Part shown: positions 61,901-64,000 of the stretch, in pieces
Position numbering within the stretch: the stretch's first letter is position 1
How the letters are laid out: each line of letters opens with the position of its first letter
From: Bugula neritina
Taxonomy: Eukaryota; Bryozoa; Gymnolaemata; Cheilostomatida; Bugulidae
Assembly: GCA_964035545.1 (NCBI GenBank)
Contig: OZ037771.1
Location: 9,927,408 to 9,991,407 of the forward strand
Length of the DNA stretch: 64,000 nt
Direction: 5' to 3'
Program-made: the position numbers and the translations under genes
Notes under the pieces: model-generated
Databases searched by the model: none
What the model saw: the letters and a program-made list of their open reading frames with translations, nothing else
Told to the model about the DNA's origin: nothing

Positions 61901-64000
61901 TATACTGCAACAAACTGAAATATACTGCAACATACTGAAACGTGCGGCAACATACTGAAATACATTGCAATATATCGAAGTATATCGTAATATACGGACA
62001 TGTACTGTAACATACTGAAACACACTGAAACATACTGAAACATACTGAAATACACTGTAACATACTCAAATACACTGCAACATTCTGCAACATATTGAAA
62101 TATACTGCAACACACTGAAATATACTGCAACACATCCAAGTACAACGTAATATACGGACATGTACTGTAACATACTGGAACATACTGAAACATACTGCAA
62201 CCTTCTGAAGTACACTGTAAAATATTGAAATACACCGCAACAAACTGCAACATACTGAAGTACACTGTACATATTGAAAAACGCTGCAACACACTGAAAT
62301 ATACTGCAACAAACTGAAATATACTGCAACATACTAAAACAGACTGCAACATACTGAAATACATTGCAACATATCGAAGTATATCGTAATATACGGACAT
62401 GTACTGAAACATACTGAAACATACTGAAACATACTGAGATACACTGCAACATACTGCAACATACTGAAATACACTGTAACATGATGAAATACACTGCAAC
62501 ACATTGAAATATACTGCAACAAACTGAAATATCCTGCAACATACTGAAACGTACTGCAACATACTGAAATACATTGCAACATATCGAAGTATATCGTAAT
62601 ATACGGACATGTACTGAAACATACTGAAACATACTGAAACATACTGAGATACACTGCAACATACTGCAACATACTGAAATATACTGTAACACATTGAAAA
62701 ATACTGCAACATACTGAAAGACACTTCAACTCACTGAAGTATAGTGTAATATACGGAAATGTACTGTAACATACTGATAATTACTGCAACACACTGAAAT
62801 ATACTGCAACATACTGAAATACACTGTAACATAATGAAATACACTGCAACATACTGCAACATACTGAAGTACGCTGTAAAATATTAAAATACACTGCAAC
62901 ACATTCGAATATACTGCAACACACTGAAATATACTGTACCATACTGAAACATGAGCAATATACTAAAAGATGCCTCAACATACTCAAATACACTGCAAGA
63001 AACTGCAACATACGTAAATGCACTGTAACATACTGAAATACACTGAAACATACTGCAACATACAGAAGTACACTGTAAAATATTCAAATACACTGCAACA
63101 CATTGAAATACACTGCAACACACTGAAATATACTGCAACATACTGAAATGTACTTCAACATAATGAAAAACACTGCAACATATCAAAGTATATCGTAATA
63201 TACAGACATGTACTGTAACATACTGTTACTTACTGAAATACACTGCAACAAACTGTAACATACTGAAACACACTGAAACATACTGAAACATACTGAAACA
63301 TACTGTAACATACTGAAACACACTGAAACATACTGAAACATACTGAGACATACTGAAATACACTGCAACATACTGCAACATACTGAAATATACTGAAATA
63401 TACTGAAATACACTGTAACACATTGAAAAATACCGCAACATACTGAAAGACACTTCAACTCACTGACGTATAGTGTAATATACGGAAATGTAGTGTAACA
63501 TACTGATATTTACTGTAACACACTGAAATATACTGCAACATACTGAAATACACTGTAACATACTCAAATACACTGCAACATTCTGCAACATATTGAAATA
63601 CACTGCAACACACTGAAATATACTGCAACACACTGAAATATACTGCAAAATACTGAAATATACTTCAACATACTGCAACATACTGAAAGACACTACAACT
63701 CACTGAAGTATAGTGCCATATACAGAAATGTACTCTAACATACTGATATTTAATGTTACACACTGAAATATACTACAACATACTGAAATACACTGTAACA
63801 TTCTGCAACATATTGAAATATACTGCAACACACTGAAATATACTGCAACACATCCAAGTACATCGTAATATACGGACATGTACTGTAACATACTGGAACA
63901 TACTGAAACATACTGCAACATTCTGAAGTACACTGTAAAATATTGAAATACACTGCAACAAACTGCAACATACTGAAACATACTGTAACATGATGAAAAA
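49949..64000. repeat. 10-bp satellite array, right segment
   Basis: Satellite resumes at the exact base where it was interrupted and continues to the window end. It consists of the rest of the LINE-bearing 6186-bp copy, a third copy of that unit and then the 2358-bp array. Sequence identity between copies is the highest in the window. Nothing other than satellite is present, and all long minus-strand open frames here are explained by the unit composition. Confidence 0.97.
57280..64000. repeat. 2358-bp higher-order repeat, about 2.85 tandem copies
   Basis: Marker positions recur at exactly 2358 bp: 57350 to 59708 to 62066; 58065 to 60423 to 62781; 58234 to 60592 to 62950; 58467 to 60825 to 63183. 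The copies look essentially identical. The unit corresponds to an interval within the 6186-bp repeat (51093-53451) that is bounded by two copies of the same roughly 60-bp stretch beginning CGGACATGTACTG. The array joins the 53451-type left side to the 51093-type right side at 59637-59694, and again at 61995-62052. The array continues past the window end. Confidence 0.92.

Noticed and set aside
1-64000. A novel multi-gene system hidden in the window
   Set aside because: Both strands were read; outside the two insertions there is only satellite. No cluster of genes exists to form a system, so the notable biology is repeat structure and history.

Overview
This window is eukaryotic repeat DNA, most likely from an invertebrate animal. 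About 93% of it is one satellite family, interrupted by two transposable-element insertions. The animal assignment is an inference from the CR1/L2-like (Jockey-group) LINE, the tRNA-type pol III promoter remnant and the TIR element; nothing in the sequence names a species. There is no host protein-coding gene that I can support, and no prokaryotic operon, CRISPR array or defence system.

Layout. Positions 1-21291, 23867-48239 and 49949-64000 are a satellite with a 10-bp ground unit of the type ACTGmAAyAT (commonest forms ACTGCAACAT, ACTGAAACAT, ACTGAAATAC). Above the 10-bp unit there is an intermediate period of about 230-250 bp, marked by a CG-containing variant block. Above that are several generations of kilobase-scale higher-order repeats (HORs) with units of 1159, about 2198, 2358, about 4216 and about 6186 bp, plus dispersed segmental copies. 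Copies in the left half carry many indels and substitutions relative to each other. Copies in the right half (about 30-64 kb) are nearly identical, so amplification looks more recent there.

Positions 21292-23866 are a 2575-bp non-autonomous DNA transposon. Its imperfect terminal inverted repeats are about 100 bp long, begin CACAG and end CTGTG, and it is flanked by a 2-bp AC duplication. It has no transposase ORF but contains a tRNA-like A-box/B-box segment, probably a SINE relic. Positions 48240-49948 are a 1709-bp 5'-truncated LINE. It keeps an open reverse transcriptase reading frame, a short 3' UTR with a GC-rich hairpin and a (AAACC)n tail.

Both insertions can be defined to the base because unoccupied paralogous copies of the same satellite block exist elsewhere in the window, at 30476-30477 for the DNA transposon and 56134/56135 for the LINE. 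The long minus-strand open frames across the satellite (up to 460 codons) are a by-product of a stop-free 10-bp unit and are not annotated as genes. The most informative content is structural: a nested repeat hierarchy, a 2358-bp array whose founding crossover can be located within about 60 bp, and a LINE insertion that can be ordered relative to the segmental duplications around it.
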